Source: Fremontodendron californicum (lineage: Eukaryota; Streptophyta; Magnoliopsida; Malvales; Malvaceae). From it: 64,000 nucleotides of DNA. Shown piece after piece: positions 1 through 11,631 of the stretch. Where the stretch lies: positions 14,125,122 through 14,189,121 of the forward strand of contig JAULJL010000024.1 of NCBI GenBank assembly GCA_030761205.1. The letters run 5' to 3'. The notes beneath the pieces were generated by a model that was not told where the DNA came from, searched no databases, and was given only the letters and a program-made list of their open reading frames with translations. Numbering within the stretch: position 1 is the first letter of the stretch; each line of letters opens with the position of its first letter. Made by a program: the position numbers and the translations under genes.

Positions 1-63
1 CTTAGTTGGTTAATAACAATACATGAATAACTAATATATTTTTCCATACGACAGGTTGTTAAA

Positions 64-965
64 ATGAGTAACATTTTAATTGCAATGCAAGGCATGCTTG
101 ATGCAATAAGACAAAAATGTTTGGACTGGTATATGAAATTGAGAAGAGTTCTCAATGAAAGGGATGATGCTATCTTAACAAGTCAAGAAAGGCTTATAGA
201 AGTTTCTTACTTGACCATGTTCATGATTGAGCTTAATTTTTCTACTCCCAATTCCAATTCTTGGATAATTGATACAGGATGTGGATCATATTTATGCAAT
301 GACATCAATGTGTGAAAGGACAATGGAAAGCTTAACAAAGGAGAAGTGGTCCTAATCATTGGAAATGGCGCAAAAGTTGTGGCTTTGGCCATAGGGACAT
401 GTGTTCTACCTTTGCCTTCTAGCTTAGGTTTGGAACTGAAACATTGATACTTTATTCCTACATTTTCTAGAAACATCATCTCGGTTTCATACCTCTGTAT
501 GAATGATGGTTTCGAGTTTAGAATGAAGCGCAATATTTGTTCTATTATTCTAAAATGACATGCACTATGGATCGGCTGCAATTAATAATGCATTGTATGT
601 TTTGGATCCTCTAAAGCCAGCATTGAAGTTTAGAGGTTAAGAAAGCAAGAAAGAACAATCCAAGTCAAACCTACATCTGGCATTGTAGACTTGGTCATAT
701 CAATAAGACTAGAATAGCTAAGTTGCATAAACATGGCTATTTGAACACATTTGATTATGAATCATTCGAAACGTGTAAATGTTGTATCCTTGGGAAAATG
801 GCCAAGACCTTTTTTACTAGAAATGATGAAAGTGCTGGTATTTTACTAGACTTTGTACATTTAGATGTATGTGGGCCTTTAAGCACAGTAGTCAGAGAAG
901 GTTACTTTTACTTCATAACTTTTACTGATGACTACTCTAGAAATGGTTGTGTACCGAATGAGGTA
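64..965 (+). pseudogene. copia gag-pol remnant: gag scrap, protease, GAG-pre-integrase, integrase N-terminus
   Basis: A short gag-like stretch (64-240) runs straight into a retropepsin start, SWIIDTGCGSYLC, with the active-site DTG near 271-279. Most of gag and its zinc knuckle are therefore missing. A stop follows at about 313. Around 670-800 the GAG-pre-integrase zinc region is readable (LWHCRLGH, then CKCC), followed by the integrase core start with its first catalytic Asp in LDVCGPL near 865. The reading breaks at YSRNGC where the Ogre element inserted, with a one-base frame disturbance beside the insertion point. The same protein resumes at 11632. It would have processed and integrated the element's cDNA, but no function is expected now. 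Confidence 0.82.
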
Positions 966-1988
966 TGTCGCAACCTAAAAAATAACGAGTCTCATCGTAA
1001 GACTTTATTATTCGTTAAGCGTGACATTAAAAAAAAACCGAGGAAAAGTCGACTTAATTCCTCTAGAAAAATGAAGGTTTTAAAAATGACCTTGAAAAAG
1101 ACATGGAGTCGCCACCAATCTTTTTTAGCTAGGTGTGATCGGCCACCTATTAAAATCGGTTTTATAAAATATTTTAAAAATTAATTAAAACATTTTAAAA
1201 ACCAATTTCAAGTCTGCGTTTTAAACCAGAGAAATCAAAGAAGCGGGTTTGGGAGTCGGTTACGTGTGGGGAAGGATTAGCACCCCCACAACGCCCGTAT
1301 AAATCGGTACCTTATTAATCGTGTGTTATCTCAAGTCGGTAAAAAATCGGTTTTAAATTTAGTATTTCAAATTAATTTCCAATTTGAAGAAAAATAATTC
1401 CATTTTTAACTGAAAATGATCCGGAATTTATAAATTCAAAATTTTCCTATATTCCCCAACGAACGTGGCAAAATATAGAAATTTTTATTAATTTTTGAAA
1501 ATTTTCCGAATCATTCTCTTTTTAAAGAAGATATTCCGTTATTAATAATAATTGATGATATCCTCCCCAGCAAACCCGGCAGAGAACTCATGAATTATTT
1601 TAACTCGGGAATATCTTTATTTTATTGAAAATCATTATCCTTTTTTTGAAAACATTTAAAAAAAATGAATATGTATATGTAAAATTGGCTAAGTAAAAAA
1701 AATCACAAAGGTAGAATAATCAACTTGACAAACTTAATTTTCCACAAGTGTGCTCAAGAGAGCAGGACTTTGACCCATTAATTGGCTCAAGTCATTATTC
1801 AAGTGGAATGAACATGAAATGCATGAAACAATACAGCAAACATAGTGCATGAAATGTATGAGCTTAAACCTAAATGTCATGAAAAAATGCATGGCATTCA
1901 TATAGTGAACTAGACCTAAATGAACTTGCATGGCATTTAATGTAACCTAGACCTAGAATGCATGAACATGCATGGCAAATGAACCTAA

Positions 1989-3466
1989 TGATAAGCTCAT
2001 AAAATATACATTTTATGCCTTTCTACCTTTAGTTTTTGTTATGTTTTCAATATTTATCTTGTTTACTTATAATATGTTTTTGAATTTTAGGTACAATAAG
2101 GAGAATGAAGTCAAAAGATGTCAATAATGATGTTAAAGAGCTTACAAAATCATAATCACAAGATGGAAGAAGACTTGGGAGTCAAAAATATCAATTTTCG
2201 GTTGAAAAGTAATCAGGCATATTTGACCTCTGGAGCTTGTTGTAAGGAAAACATAATGTTAGCATCTTTATTTGAAGAAACTTCCTTCTTGACTTTTGAA
2301 GTTGACTTGATTATCTTTCCGAAGATATATTATGGGCCCAAATAGGATAAGAAATTGCATTCAAAATGGCGCTAGAAGATCTCTCTAAAGAACCCTGCGG
2401 CCAAAAAAACCCTAATCACAAATCTGGAAAAAAAAAAGGCAAAAACGTGATTTTTGCACCTCCAGGCCTACTTGTGCGGCAAGGACTTATTCTCAGGGTT
2501 TTAAAGCTCTATAAATACCATCTTTTGAGCCACAAACTAGATATCTTTTGAGGAGACTCAAGGATCATCATTCTTCTTCTTTTTCTTCTTCTTCTCCATT
2601 CTTTTATTTTTCTTTTTAGTTTTATGTATATATTATCTATGCCTATGCTAGGCTAAACTTCTATTTGGTTAAGGGTGATTTCAAAGCCCTAGACATGTTT
2701 TGTAATTGATTTTCAGATTCTATCTATCATTAATTTTCTATCAAAGTTGCTTATGTTCTTCTACAATAATTGTTTATGATGTTGTCTTGATTTATTTAGG
2801 TGTACAACTAGATAGATCTTGATAATTATCTATTGCTAGTTTAGGAGTCTTGATCCGTCTAATTGTCTTGATTTCCTATTCATAAGTGGCAATTTGTGAT
2901 TAATGATTATGGTCAAGTTTTCGATAATTGCAAAGTGGAACATAACCTAAGTTGAACAATCCGAGCTTATGTGTTTGTTGCTTAGATCAACCTATCTTTC
3001 TCATCATAAAGCTTCCATTAAATTGAATTTAGAGAGCTTTTTCTAGGTTGTTTGATGGTTAGAGATTAAATAGAGAGCTTGTTCTATTTAACAACAAACT
3101 AAGGAAAGATTGGGGTAATAGAGCTTGTTGTTATCTACGGTTGTTAACTTTGATAGTTGGTTGATATTGATAGATCTGAAATTGATTCTTAATGATGTCT
3201 AGTGGTGGAGAATGAAACCTTAACCATATTTCTCTCATATTTGATTTCTTATTTCTTACTTGCATCTTACTTTTCTTGTTTGCTTATTTTTAAAACAATT
3301 TCAAAACCCCATTTTCTTTTGTTTTTCTTGAATTTAAGTTTTAAACTATTAACTTATAAACTAAAACCCAATCCCTGAGGACTCGACCCTTGCTAATCAC
3401 TATACTTTACAATTGATTCTTTTTAAGTGCAAGGTTAAATAAGATACACTCTTTTTGAGTACATCA
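1989..3466 (+). mobile_element. Solo LTR, 1478 bp, TSD CCTAA
   Basis: TGATAAGCTC opens at 1989 and GTACATCA closes at 3466. CCTAA sits immediately on both sides (1984-1988 and 3467-3471). There is no primer site, polypurine tract or coding domain inside, so it is a single LTR left by recombination between two ends. A TATA box, a CT-rich tract (about 2565-2620) and a terminal 'CCCTGAGGACTCGACCC' motif (3373-3389), which I recognise from plant gypsy LTRs, suggest + orientation. Its parent family is not identified. The short ORFs at 2118-2345 and 2366-2551 lie within LTR sequence and do not look like genes. Confidence 0.85.
2510..2517 (+). promoter_or_regulatory. TATA box of the solo LTR
   Basis: TATAAATA lies about 520 bp into the LTR, preceded by a GC-richer patch and followed about 50 bp downstream by a CT-rich stretch. 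This fits the U3/R layout of a plant LTR promoter. It is the best core-promoter match in the element. Activity is not shown. Confidence 0.5.
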
Positions 3467-5084
3467 CCTAACTTAGTAACTAAAATATGCATGACATTTT
3501 CACAAACACAAAGCATGTTTAAACCAAAAACTCAACCAAATATCATGCAAATGCTAACCTATCAACTAACATGGCAAAAATGCACATAAAATGCAAAAAT
3601 TCAAGGGTGGCCGAATGGAATAATGCAACTAGCAAAAATGGCATTTTGACAAACACTTGGTATATTAGCATGCAAAACTAAATCAAATGTCATGCAAATG
3701 CAAAAACCTACCAACTAACATGGCAAAAATGCAACACACAATGCAAAACACATGGAGTAGCCAAATGGCCTCAAGCTCCAACAAGCATGGCATTTTCACA
3801 AACACTTGGTATACTAACATGCCCAACTAAAATATAACACTCAAATCATGCAAAAACTTCACAAGCATTTTCACAAACACGTAATATACTAAATCTAAAA
3901 CGTGCTCAACTAAGATATAAAACTCAAATCATGCAAAGACCACACAAGTATTTTCACAAACACTTGATATACTAAATCTAAAACATGCTCAAATTTAAAC
4001 ATTATGAAAACAGAAAATTAAAAATGCAAAAACATGATATTTAAAGCATAAATGGCAATGAACAAAGCAACCAAATTAAAATATAACTCAAGTATATGAA
4101 ATAACATAACATTTAAAACATCAAGATCAAAGAAAATAACATAACATAAACAATATGATAAAATAAACCAAAACAGCAACTTAAATAAATAATGTAGGCC
4201 ATTTGGCTATGGTGAGTATAATATAAAAAAAATTGTAAAAAACATATTTAAGAAAGAGATGAAGGAAGAACTTAAGAAGAACAATAAAAAAAAACATTTA
4301 TTTAAAATGGAAACTCACCAAATAGTAATCAAAATAGCAAAAATAAGAATGGAAAATCAAGAAAGTGCAAGAGTTGGTGCTCAAGAGCAACCTCAAGAAG
4401 CTATCTTTCAAGCTTTATCTCTTCAAACTTTCCTTTCTTTTCTAAACTTTTCTTTTTTGCTTTCAACCAAGGAGAGAAAAAACTAAGTAAATACCAAAAG
4501 AAATCAGCAAAATGAAATGAATAAATGAATTTTCTGCCTCCCTCCAACATGCTGGCCGAATGGCCCTTAATATTCTCAAGGTGTTGTCATTTTTTTGTAA
4601 CCAATTTTCCATCAAATGGCTAATAATTCAAGGTGAAAAAATCATGAAATTACCACCTTTAGATTAGCATATCAGCTCTCTCAAATTACAGCTGTTCAAG
4701 AATAATGTTGACATCTCTCTTGGCCTATGTGGCTTAATCACCATGGCTTGATCAAAGAGAATCTCTAACTAACTCTTGATTTTTAGCCATTTGATTGAAA
4801 AATCAGAAGCTTCCTCCTTCCTTTGGGCCTGGGCAGGCCAGCACTTCTCTTTTCCAGCCGAACTCTGATTTTTTGAAAGGCCCAAAGGAGCCCTTTTCGG
4901 TTGCTTGGGTGAAATGACCGTTTTGCCCCCGGATGCAAATAATTATCAAACGGACTCCAAATTCAAATTTTCTTTTTTTAATACTTTCAAAATAATAAAA
5001 TATTGATTTCTTGAAGTTTTCAAAATTATCCGAGTCCGTTTGCTATTTATTTGTATTTGTTCTTCCAAAAATGCCCTTTTATGC

Positions 5085-5860
5085 CCCTATATTTTACCAT
5101 TTTTTAAACGAGCTCCAAATCCAAATTTTTCTTCACCAATCTCTTCAAAATAATTAAAAAGTGTGATCTGGAAGTTTTCATAATTTTTGGAGCTCATTTT
5201 GTATTTTTTCGGGATTTATCGTCTTGAATTACTACATAGGAGGCCCGAAATTTGGCCATTTTGCAAACGAACTCCGAATCAAGATTTCATTTCTCCAATA
5301 TCTTCCAAATAATTTTAAAATATGGTTTGCAAAATGTTAGAATTTTTGGAGTCCATTTGCTACTTTTTCGGGATTTATCTTTTTAAATTATTGCATAGGA
5401 GGCCCGTGATTTGGCCATTTTGCAAACGAACTCCGAATCAAGATTTTCTTTCTCCAATATCTTCCAAATAATTTAAAAATGAGATTTGAAAAATTTCAAA
5501 AGATTTGGAGCTCATTTGCTATTTTTTCGGGATTTTCCTTTTTGAATTACTACATTAGAAGCCCGGGATTTGGCCATTTTGCAAACGAACTCCGAATCAA
5601 GATTTTATTTTTCCAATCTCTTCCAAATAATTTAAAAATGAGATTTGCAAAATTTCAAAAGATTTGGAGCTCATTTGCTATTTTTTCGGGATTTTCCTTT
5701 TTGAATTACTACATAATAAGCCCGGGATTTGGCCATTTTGCAAACGAACTCCGAATCAAGATTTTCTTTTACCAATCTCTTTCAAATGATTTAAGAATGA
5801 GATTGACAAATTTTCAGAACTTTCGGAGTCCATTTGCTATTTTTCCCAAATTTCCCAATT
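5085..5860 (-). repeat. 159-bp tandem subrepeats inside the Ogre LTR
   Basis: The marker GCCCG followed by ATTTGGCCATTTTGCAAACG recurs at about 5243, 5402, 5561 and 5720, exactly 159 bp apart each time. More diverged units lie upstream. Because 159 is a multiple of 3, the + strand stays open over several units (5479-6066) and reads as a 53-residue repeat. The same array recurs in the second LTR (about 10180-10900), and a diverged 158-bp version lies at 28120-28740 and 37560-38150. Confidence 0.8.
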
Positions 5861-6335
5861 TTGCCCTTTTGCCTCCGAAACCCGATTTTGCTCAAAACAA
5901 GTCCGATTTTCAGATTTTCTTCAAGATGAGCCTTGGGATATCCTTTTTTAATCATTCCTCATCCATTGGGGGCTTTGGTCTTACCAAGTCGCGCCATTTC
6001 TGTAATTCTTTCCGATTTCACCGAAATCCACCAAAAACCCTAATTCTCGGTTTTCTCCCGGATTGACTTTTCTTTCAATTTTTCTTGCAAGTGACTTCTC
6101 CATTACCCGTAGTCAGTGCTTATCTTTCATTTGGAACCTTCAATTTCGACCAATTTGATCGTTTAAGCACTTTTCCCCAAATTTCTCGAATTAGGGATTT
6201 TTTTTACTGAATCTCCAAATGCCAACTTCCGAACTCCATATCTTTCAATGTAGACCTCGGATTATCAAAATTCTTTCACCATTTTTCAATTGAACTTAAA
6301 ATCTTGATTTTGAAAGTGGGTTGGCTTTTTCAGTA

Positions 6336-6405
6336 GTTTGACTTTCTGGGGTTGACTTTTTTGAGGTTGACTTTTTTAGGGTTGACTTTTTTCAAGTTTG
6401 ACTTT
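6336..6405 (-). promoter_or_regulatory. Cluster of W-box-like TTGACT motifs in LTR U3
   Basis: Five TTGACT cores sit in about 70 bp, each followed by a T-run. They lie about 130-200 bp inside the LTR's transcriptional start end (6538, reading -), which places them in U3. TTGAC[C/T] is the W-box bound by WRKY factors. The matching stretch of the other LTR (11405-11500) has six. The LTRs at 29380-29450 and 38800-38890 have three and four. That they act as enhancer sites is inference. Confidence 0.45.
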
Positions 6406-6538
6406 TTATGCTCGCCCCTTTAAACTAAGTCTCGGAGTACCACCTGCAGGATGAAAAAAGTCTTTCTACACTCGGAAACATCAATTTAGGAAGAAAACAT
6501 ACCTGTTTTAGTTGTTCGGACAAAATTAGGTGTCTACA

Positions 6539-6553
6539 GCTGCCCCTCTTTGG
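6539..6553 (-). other. Polypurine tract of Ogre-type element A1
   Basis: Read on the - strand this is CCAAAGAGGGGCAGC, immediately upstream of the 3' LTR start at 6538. The near-identical tract abuts the LTR at 29581. It primes plus-strand cDNA synthesis and orients the element. Confidence 0.75.
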
Positions 6554-6849
6554 CTATTGCTAAGAATCAGGAATCAGGCAAAGATAAACCGACACTAATT
6601 TTGTACGGTCAGTCAAATCACATGTGAAGGAAAGGGAAAGGGGTTTTCTTTTTCATTTTTCTATCATTTTTTCATTTTTCATTTTTCATTTTATATTTTT
6701 TCATTCATTTTTTTTTAAACAGTAAATTGAAGATTTTGTCCTTAAATTCAATTCCCTGACTAATCAAGGCTCGACCCATCTTAAGGAAACGAATTCGATT
6801 TGCAAGAAAGGAAATGACCTCGACGATGATCTCGGGACCTTAACCTGTC

Positions 6850-7440
6850 TTGTTCTCAGTTGTGTTTAAAATTCTGGGTATCTCCTCGAGAAGCTTCGGC
6901 TATCACCACCAAAGTCTTGCTCATTTTTAAAACTATAAAAATTCTAGGTATCACCTCCAGAAGCTTCGGCTATCACCACCAAAGTCTTTTTACCTTTTCA
7001 AAAGATTTTAAAACTCTGGATATCTCCACCAGAGGCTTCAGCTATCACCATCGAAGACTTGTTCATAATAAAAAAAGTACCTCGACGATGATCTCGAGGC
7101 TCGACTCGTCTAAAGGAAACGAATTCGATTTGTAAGAAAAGAAATGACCTCGACGATGGTCTCGGGGCCTTAACCTGTCTTGTTCTCAGCTGTGCTTAAA
7201 ATTCTGGGTATCTCCTCCAGAAGCTTCGGCTATCACCACCAAAGTCTTGCTCATTTTAAAACTGTACAAATTTTGGGTATCACCTCCAAAAGCTTCAGCT
7301 ATCACCACTGAAGACTTTCTACCTTTTCAAAGGATTTTAAAACTCTGGATATCTCCACCAGAGGCTTCAGCTATCACCACCGAAGACTTGTTCATATAAA
7401 AGAAAGTACCTCGACGATGATCTCGGGGCTCGACTCATTT
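6850..7440 (-). repeat. 3' UTR tandem array with about 70-bp units in a higher-order repeat of about 330 bp
   Basis: Units of about 70 bp built around 'TATCACCACCAAAGTCTT' alternate with a 'CCTCGACGATGATCTCG' block. The whole pattern of several units plus spacer is repeated once, with the 'TTAACCTGTCTTGTTCTCAG' marker near 6840 and again near 7168. It lies in the Ogre 3' UTR, a region known in this lineage for tandem repeats. Confidence 0.75.
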
Positions 7441-7689
7441 GAGAAGCAAAACGAGTTCGATTATACCTGAAAGCTTTAAGAGATGATGCAAATGCTTCAT
7501 GATGCAAATGCAAATGTCTTTAGTTGATGCAAACGCTTCTTGATGTAGATGCAAATGAGTTAGATTGGTGCAAATGTCTTTGATGGAAATGTAAATGACT
7601 TGATTTGATGCAAACTTTCTTGATGCAGATTCAACTAACTTAGATTGATGCAAATGCTTCTTGATGTAGATGCACATGGTGAATAAAAT
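7441..7689 (-). repeat. GATGCAAATGCTTC-type degenerate tandem repeats (first block)
   Basis: Short degenerate repeats of GATGCAAATGCTTCTTGATG. They resemble the 81-bp array at 30890-31260 of the subfamily B element, so this 3' UTR module is shared between the two subfamilies. Confidence 0.65.
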
Positions 7690-8190
7690 TCTGGGTAACT
7701 CCTCCAAAAGAAGATTTCTCATTTTTCAAAATTATAAAACCCTGGATATCTCCACTAGAGGCTTCAACTATCACCACTGAAGACTTGTTCACTTTTAAAA
7801 CTGTAAAATTCTGGATATCCCCACCAGAAGCTTTGGCTATCACCACCAAAGACTTGCTCATTGTAAAATTTTGGGTAACTCCTCCAGAAGAAGATTTCTC
7901 AATTTTCAAAATTATAAAACCCTGGATATCTCTACCAGAGGCTTAAGCTATCACCACCGAAGACTTGTTATTTTAAAACTGTAAAATTCTGGATATCCCC
8001 ACCAGAAGCTTTGGCTATCACCACCAAAGACTTGCTCATTGTAAAATTCTGGGTAACTCTTCCAGAAGAAGATTTCTCATTTTTCAAAATTATAACACCC
8101 TGGATATCTCCACCAGAGGCTTCAGATATCACCACCGAAGACTTGCTCACTTTTAAAACTGTAAAATTCTGGATATCCCCACCAGAAGCT
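7690..8190 (-). repeat. 3' UTR tandem array, unit about 179 bp, nearly three copies
   Basis: The marker CTGGGTAAC(T)C recurs near 7691, 7871 and 8049. Each unit consists of diverged forms of the 70-bp unit seen at 6850-7440 ('CTGGATATCTCCACCAGAGG', 'GGATATCCCCACCAGAAGC'). It is therefore a locally re-amplified higher-order form of the same array. Confidence 0.75.
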
Positions 8191-8669
8191 TTAAGAAATA
8201 ATGCAGATGCACATGTCCTTTAACAAGGTGCTCATGCTTCATGGTGCAAATGTAAATGCTTGGATTGATGTGAATGTTTCTTAGTTCAAATGCAAATGGC
8301 TTGGATTTATGCCTATGTTTCATGATGCGGATGCCCCTACTAATTGTGTTCATACAACTGGTTTATGAATGATGTAACTGCAATTACCATACAATAATGA
8401 AAATGCAATGATTCTAGAAATGATGCAATTGCTGGAGATGACACAAATGCGAATTCCATGAAGAATGTAAATGTAAAGGTAAAATGCAGATGCTTATGGA
8501 ATAATGCCAATGCAAATACCCATGAATGATGCAAATGCTTACCGACACTGTGCAGATGTAAAAGCTTGATAAAGAGATGAGTGCTCATGAGTGATGCAAA
8601 TGCCCCCGGTTGTTTTTCTAGACTTTGGCCTTAGCCTTTCAACTTTATTTTTCCTCTTCAAGTAAGAGT
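8191..8669 (-). repeat. GATGCAAATG-type degenerate repeats (second block) up to the deletion point
   Basis: Degenerate repeats rich in ATGCAAATG and CATGAATGATGC continue to about 8600, followed by a segment (8610-8660) that matches 31600-31655 of the subfamily B element. LTR homology then starts abruptly at about 8670, marking the deletion that removed pol, gag, the primer site and part of the 5' LTR. Confidence 0.65.
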
Positions 8670-11631
8670 ACATAAAATGAAAAAATTCAAGGGTGGCCGA
8701 ATGGAATAATGCAACTAGCAAACATGGCATTTTCACAAAACACTTGGTATATTAGCATGCAAAACTAAATCAAATGTCATGCAAATGCAAAAACCTACCA
8801 ACTAACATGGAAAAAATGCAACACACAATGCAAAACACATGGAGTAGCCAAATGGCCTCAAGCTCCAACAAGCATGGCATTTTCACAAACACTTGGTATA
8901 CTAACATGCTTAACTAAAATATAACACTCAAATCATGCAAAAACCACACAAGCATTTTCACAAACACTTAATATACTAAATCTAAAACATGCTCAACTAA
9001 GATATAAAACTCAAATCATGCAAAGACCACGCAAGCATTTTCACAAACACTTGATATACTAAATCTAAAACATGCTCAAATTTAAACATTATGAAAACAG
9101 AAAATTAAAAATGCAAAAACATGATATTTAAAGCATAAATGGCAACAAACAAAGCAACCAAATTAAAATATAACTGAAGTATATGAAATAACATAACATT
9201 TAAAACATCAAGATCAAAGAAAATAACATAACATAAACAATATGATAAAATAAACCAAAATAGCAACTTAAATAAATAATGTAGGCCATTTGGCCATGGT
9301 GAGTATAATTTAAAAAAAAAAAAATTGTAAAAAACATATTTAAGAAATAGATGAAGGAAGAACTTAAGAAGAACAATAAAAAAAACATTTATTTAAAATG
9401 GAAACTCACCTAATATTAATCAAAATAGCAAAAATAAGAATGGAAAATCAAGAAAGTGCAAGAGTTGGTGCTCAAGAGCAACCTCAAGAAGCTATCTTTC
9501 AAGCTTTATCTCTTCAAACTTTCCTTTCTTTTCTAAACTTTTCTTTTTTGCTTTCAACCAAGGAGAGAAAAAACTAAGTAAATACCAAAAGAACTCAGCA
9601 AAATGAAATGAAAAAAATGAATTTTTTGCCTCCCTCCAACATGCTGGCCGAATGGCCTTTAATATTCTCAAGGTGTTATCATTTTTTTGTAACCAATTTT
9701 CCATCAAATGGCTAATAATTCAAGGTGAAAAAATCATGAAATTACCACCATTAGATTAGCATATCAGCTCTCTCAAATTACAGCTGTTCAAGAATAATGT
9801 TGACATCTCTCTTGGCCAATGTGGCTTAATCACCATGGCTTGATCAAAGAGAATCTCTAACGAACTCTTGATTTTTAGCCATTTGATTGAAAAATCAGAA
9901 GCTTCCTCCTTCCTTTGGGCCTGGGCAGGCTAGCACTTCTCTTTTCCAGCCCAACTCTGATTTTTTGAAAGGCCCAAAGAAGCCCTTTTCGGTTGCTTGG
10001 GTGAAATGACCGTTTTGCCCCCCGGATGCAAATAAATATCAAACGGACTCCAAATTCAGTTTTTATTTTTTTAATACTTCCAAAATAATAAAATATTGAG
10101 TTCTGGAAGTTTTCAAAATTATCCGAGTCCCTTTGCTATTTATTTGGATTTTTTCTTCCAAAAATGCCCTTTTATGCCCCTATATTTTACCATTTTTTAA
10201 ACGAACTCCAAATCTAGATTTTTCTTCACCAATATCTTCAAAATAATTAAAAAGTGTGGTCTAAAAGTTTTCATAATTTTTTGAGCTCATTTTGTATTTT
10301 TTCGGGATTTATCGGCTTGAATTACTACATAAGAGGCCCGGGATTTGGCCATTTTGGAAAAGAACTCCGAATCAAGATTTTATTTTTCCAATATCTTCCA
10401 ATGAATTTAAAAATGAGATTTGCAAAATTTCAGAATTTTTGGAGTCCATTTGCTATTTTTCCGAGATTTATCTTTTTGAATTATTGCATAGGAGGCCCGG
10501 GATTTGGCCATTTTGCAAACAAACACCGAATCAAGATTTTATTTTGCCAATCTCTTCCAAATAATTTAAAAATGAGATTTGCAAAATTTCAAAAGATTTG
10601 GAGCTCATTTGCTATTTTTTCGGGATTTTCCTTTTTGAATTACTACATAAGAAACCTGGGATTTGGCCATTTTGCAAACGAACTCTGAATCAAGATTTTC
10701 TTTTTCCAATCTCTTACAAATAATTTAAAAATGAGATTTGCAAAATTTCAAAATATTTGGAGCTCATTTTCTATTTTTCCGAGATTTCCCTTTTTGAATT
10801 ACTACATAAGAAGCCCGGGATTTGGCCATTTTGCAAACGAACTCCGAATCAAGATTTTCTTTTACCAAACTCTTTCAAATGATTTAAGAATGAGATTGAC
10901 AAATTTTAAAAATTTTCGGAGTCCATTTGCTATTTTTCCCAAATTTTCCAATTTTGCCCTTTTGCCTCCGAAACCCGATTTTGCTCAAAACAAGTCCGAT
11001 TTTCAGATTTTCTTCAAGCTGAGCCTTGGGCTATATTTTTTAATTATTCCTCATCCATTGTGGGCTTTGGTCTTACCAAGTCGGGCCATTTCTGTAATTC
11101 TTCCCGATTTCACTGAAATCCACCAAAAACCTTAATTCTCGGTTTTCTCCCGGATTGACTTTTCTTTCAGTTTTTCTTGCAAGTGACTTCTCCATTACCC
11201 ATATTCAATGCTTATCTTTCATTTGGAACCTTCAATTTCGACCAATTTGATCGTTTAAGCACTTTTTCCCAAATTTCTCAGATTAGAGTTTCCTTTCTAC
11301 TGAATCTCCAAATGCCAACTTCCGAACTCCATATCTTTCAACGTAGACCTCGGATTATCAAAATTCTTTCGCCATTTTTCAATTGAACTTAAAATCTTGA
11401 TTTTGAAAGTGGGTTGACTTTTTTAGTAGTTTGACTTTTTAGGGTTGACTTTTTCGGGGTTGACTTTTTCCGAGGTTGACTTTTTTAAGTTTGACTTTTT
11501 ATGCTCGCCCCTTTAAACTAAGTCTCGGAGTACCACCTGCAGGATGAAAAAAGTCTTTTTACACTCGGAAACATCAATTTAGGAAGAAAGCATACATGCT
11601 TTGGTGGTCCGGACAAAATTAGGTGTCTACA
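8670..11631 (-). repeat. 5' LTR remnant of Ogre-type element A1
   Basis: This is homologous to 3584-6538 with few differences. It carries the same 159-bp subrepeats and six TTGACT motifs (11405-11500) and ends GTGTCTACA next to the AGGTA duplication. In element orientation it is the promoter-side LTR, but about 1.1 kb of its downstream part and the primer site are gone. Open frames at 10254-11135 (+) are the antisense repeat frame, not genes. Confidence 0.83.

Larger units (their letters stand above)
966..6538 (-). repeat. 3' LTR of Ogre-type element A1 (about 4.1 kb without its nested insert)
   Basis: The span is 5573 bp, or about 4090 bp once the nested solo LTR and one CCTAA copy are removed. 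The outer end TGTCGCAACC matches the LTR ends at 24734 and 35811 and, inverted, 44436. The inner end (TGTCTACA at 6531-6538) abuts the polypurine tract. From about 3584 onward it matches 8670-11631 almost base for base. Inside are CATG-rich degenerate repeats (1790-1990 and 3480-4080), 159-bp subrepeats (5085-5860) and a TTGACT cluster (6336-6405). ORFs here, such as 5479-6066 on +, run antisense to the element. Confidence 0.85.
966..11631 (-). mobile_element. Ogre/Tat-type Ty3/gypsy element (subfamily A), internally deleted, TSD AGGTA
   Basis: The element starts TGTCGCAACC at 966 and ends GTGTCTACA at 11631, with AGGTA at both 961-965 and 11632-11636. Read on the - strand it begins TGTAGACACC. 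Two long homologous blocks, 966-6538 and 8670-11631, are its LTRs. The inner edge of the left one is followed by a polypurine tract (read on -), which fixes the - orientation. The 2.1 kb interior holds only 3' UTR tandem repeats. The end of the 5' LTR, the primer site, gag and pol are deleted. It inserted into copia integrase and was later hit by a solo LTR. The lineage call comes from LTR and UTR similarity to the elements at 24734-39016 and 39511-45033. Confidence 0.87.

Noticed and set aside
1021..1184. Continuation of the copia frame past 965
   Set aside because: From 966 the sequence is Ogre LTR (TGTCGCAACC…), so the frame to 1184 is chance read-through into the insert.
5479..6066. 195-codon + strand frame as a gene (also 10254-11135, 28221-28532, 37984-38649)
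   Set aside because: These lie inside Ogre LTRs, antisense to the element, and arise from the 158-159 bp subrepeat. No known protein domain.
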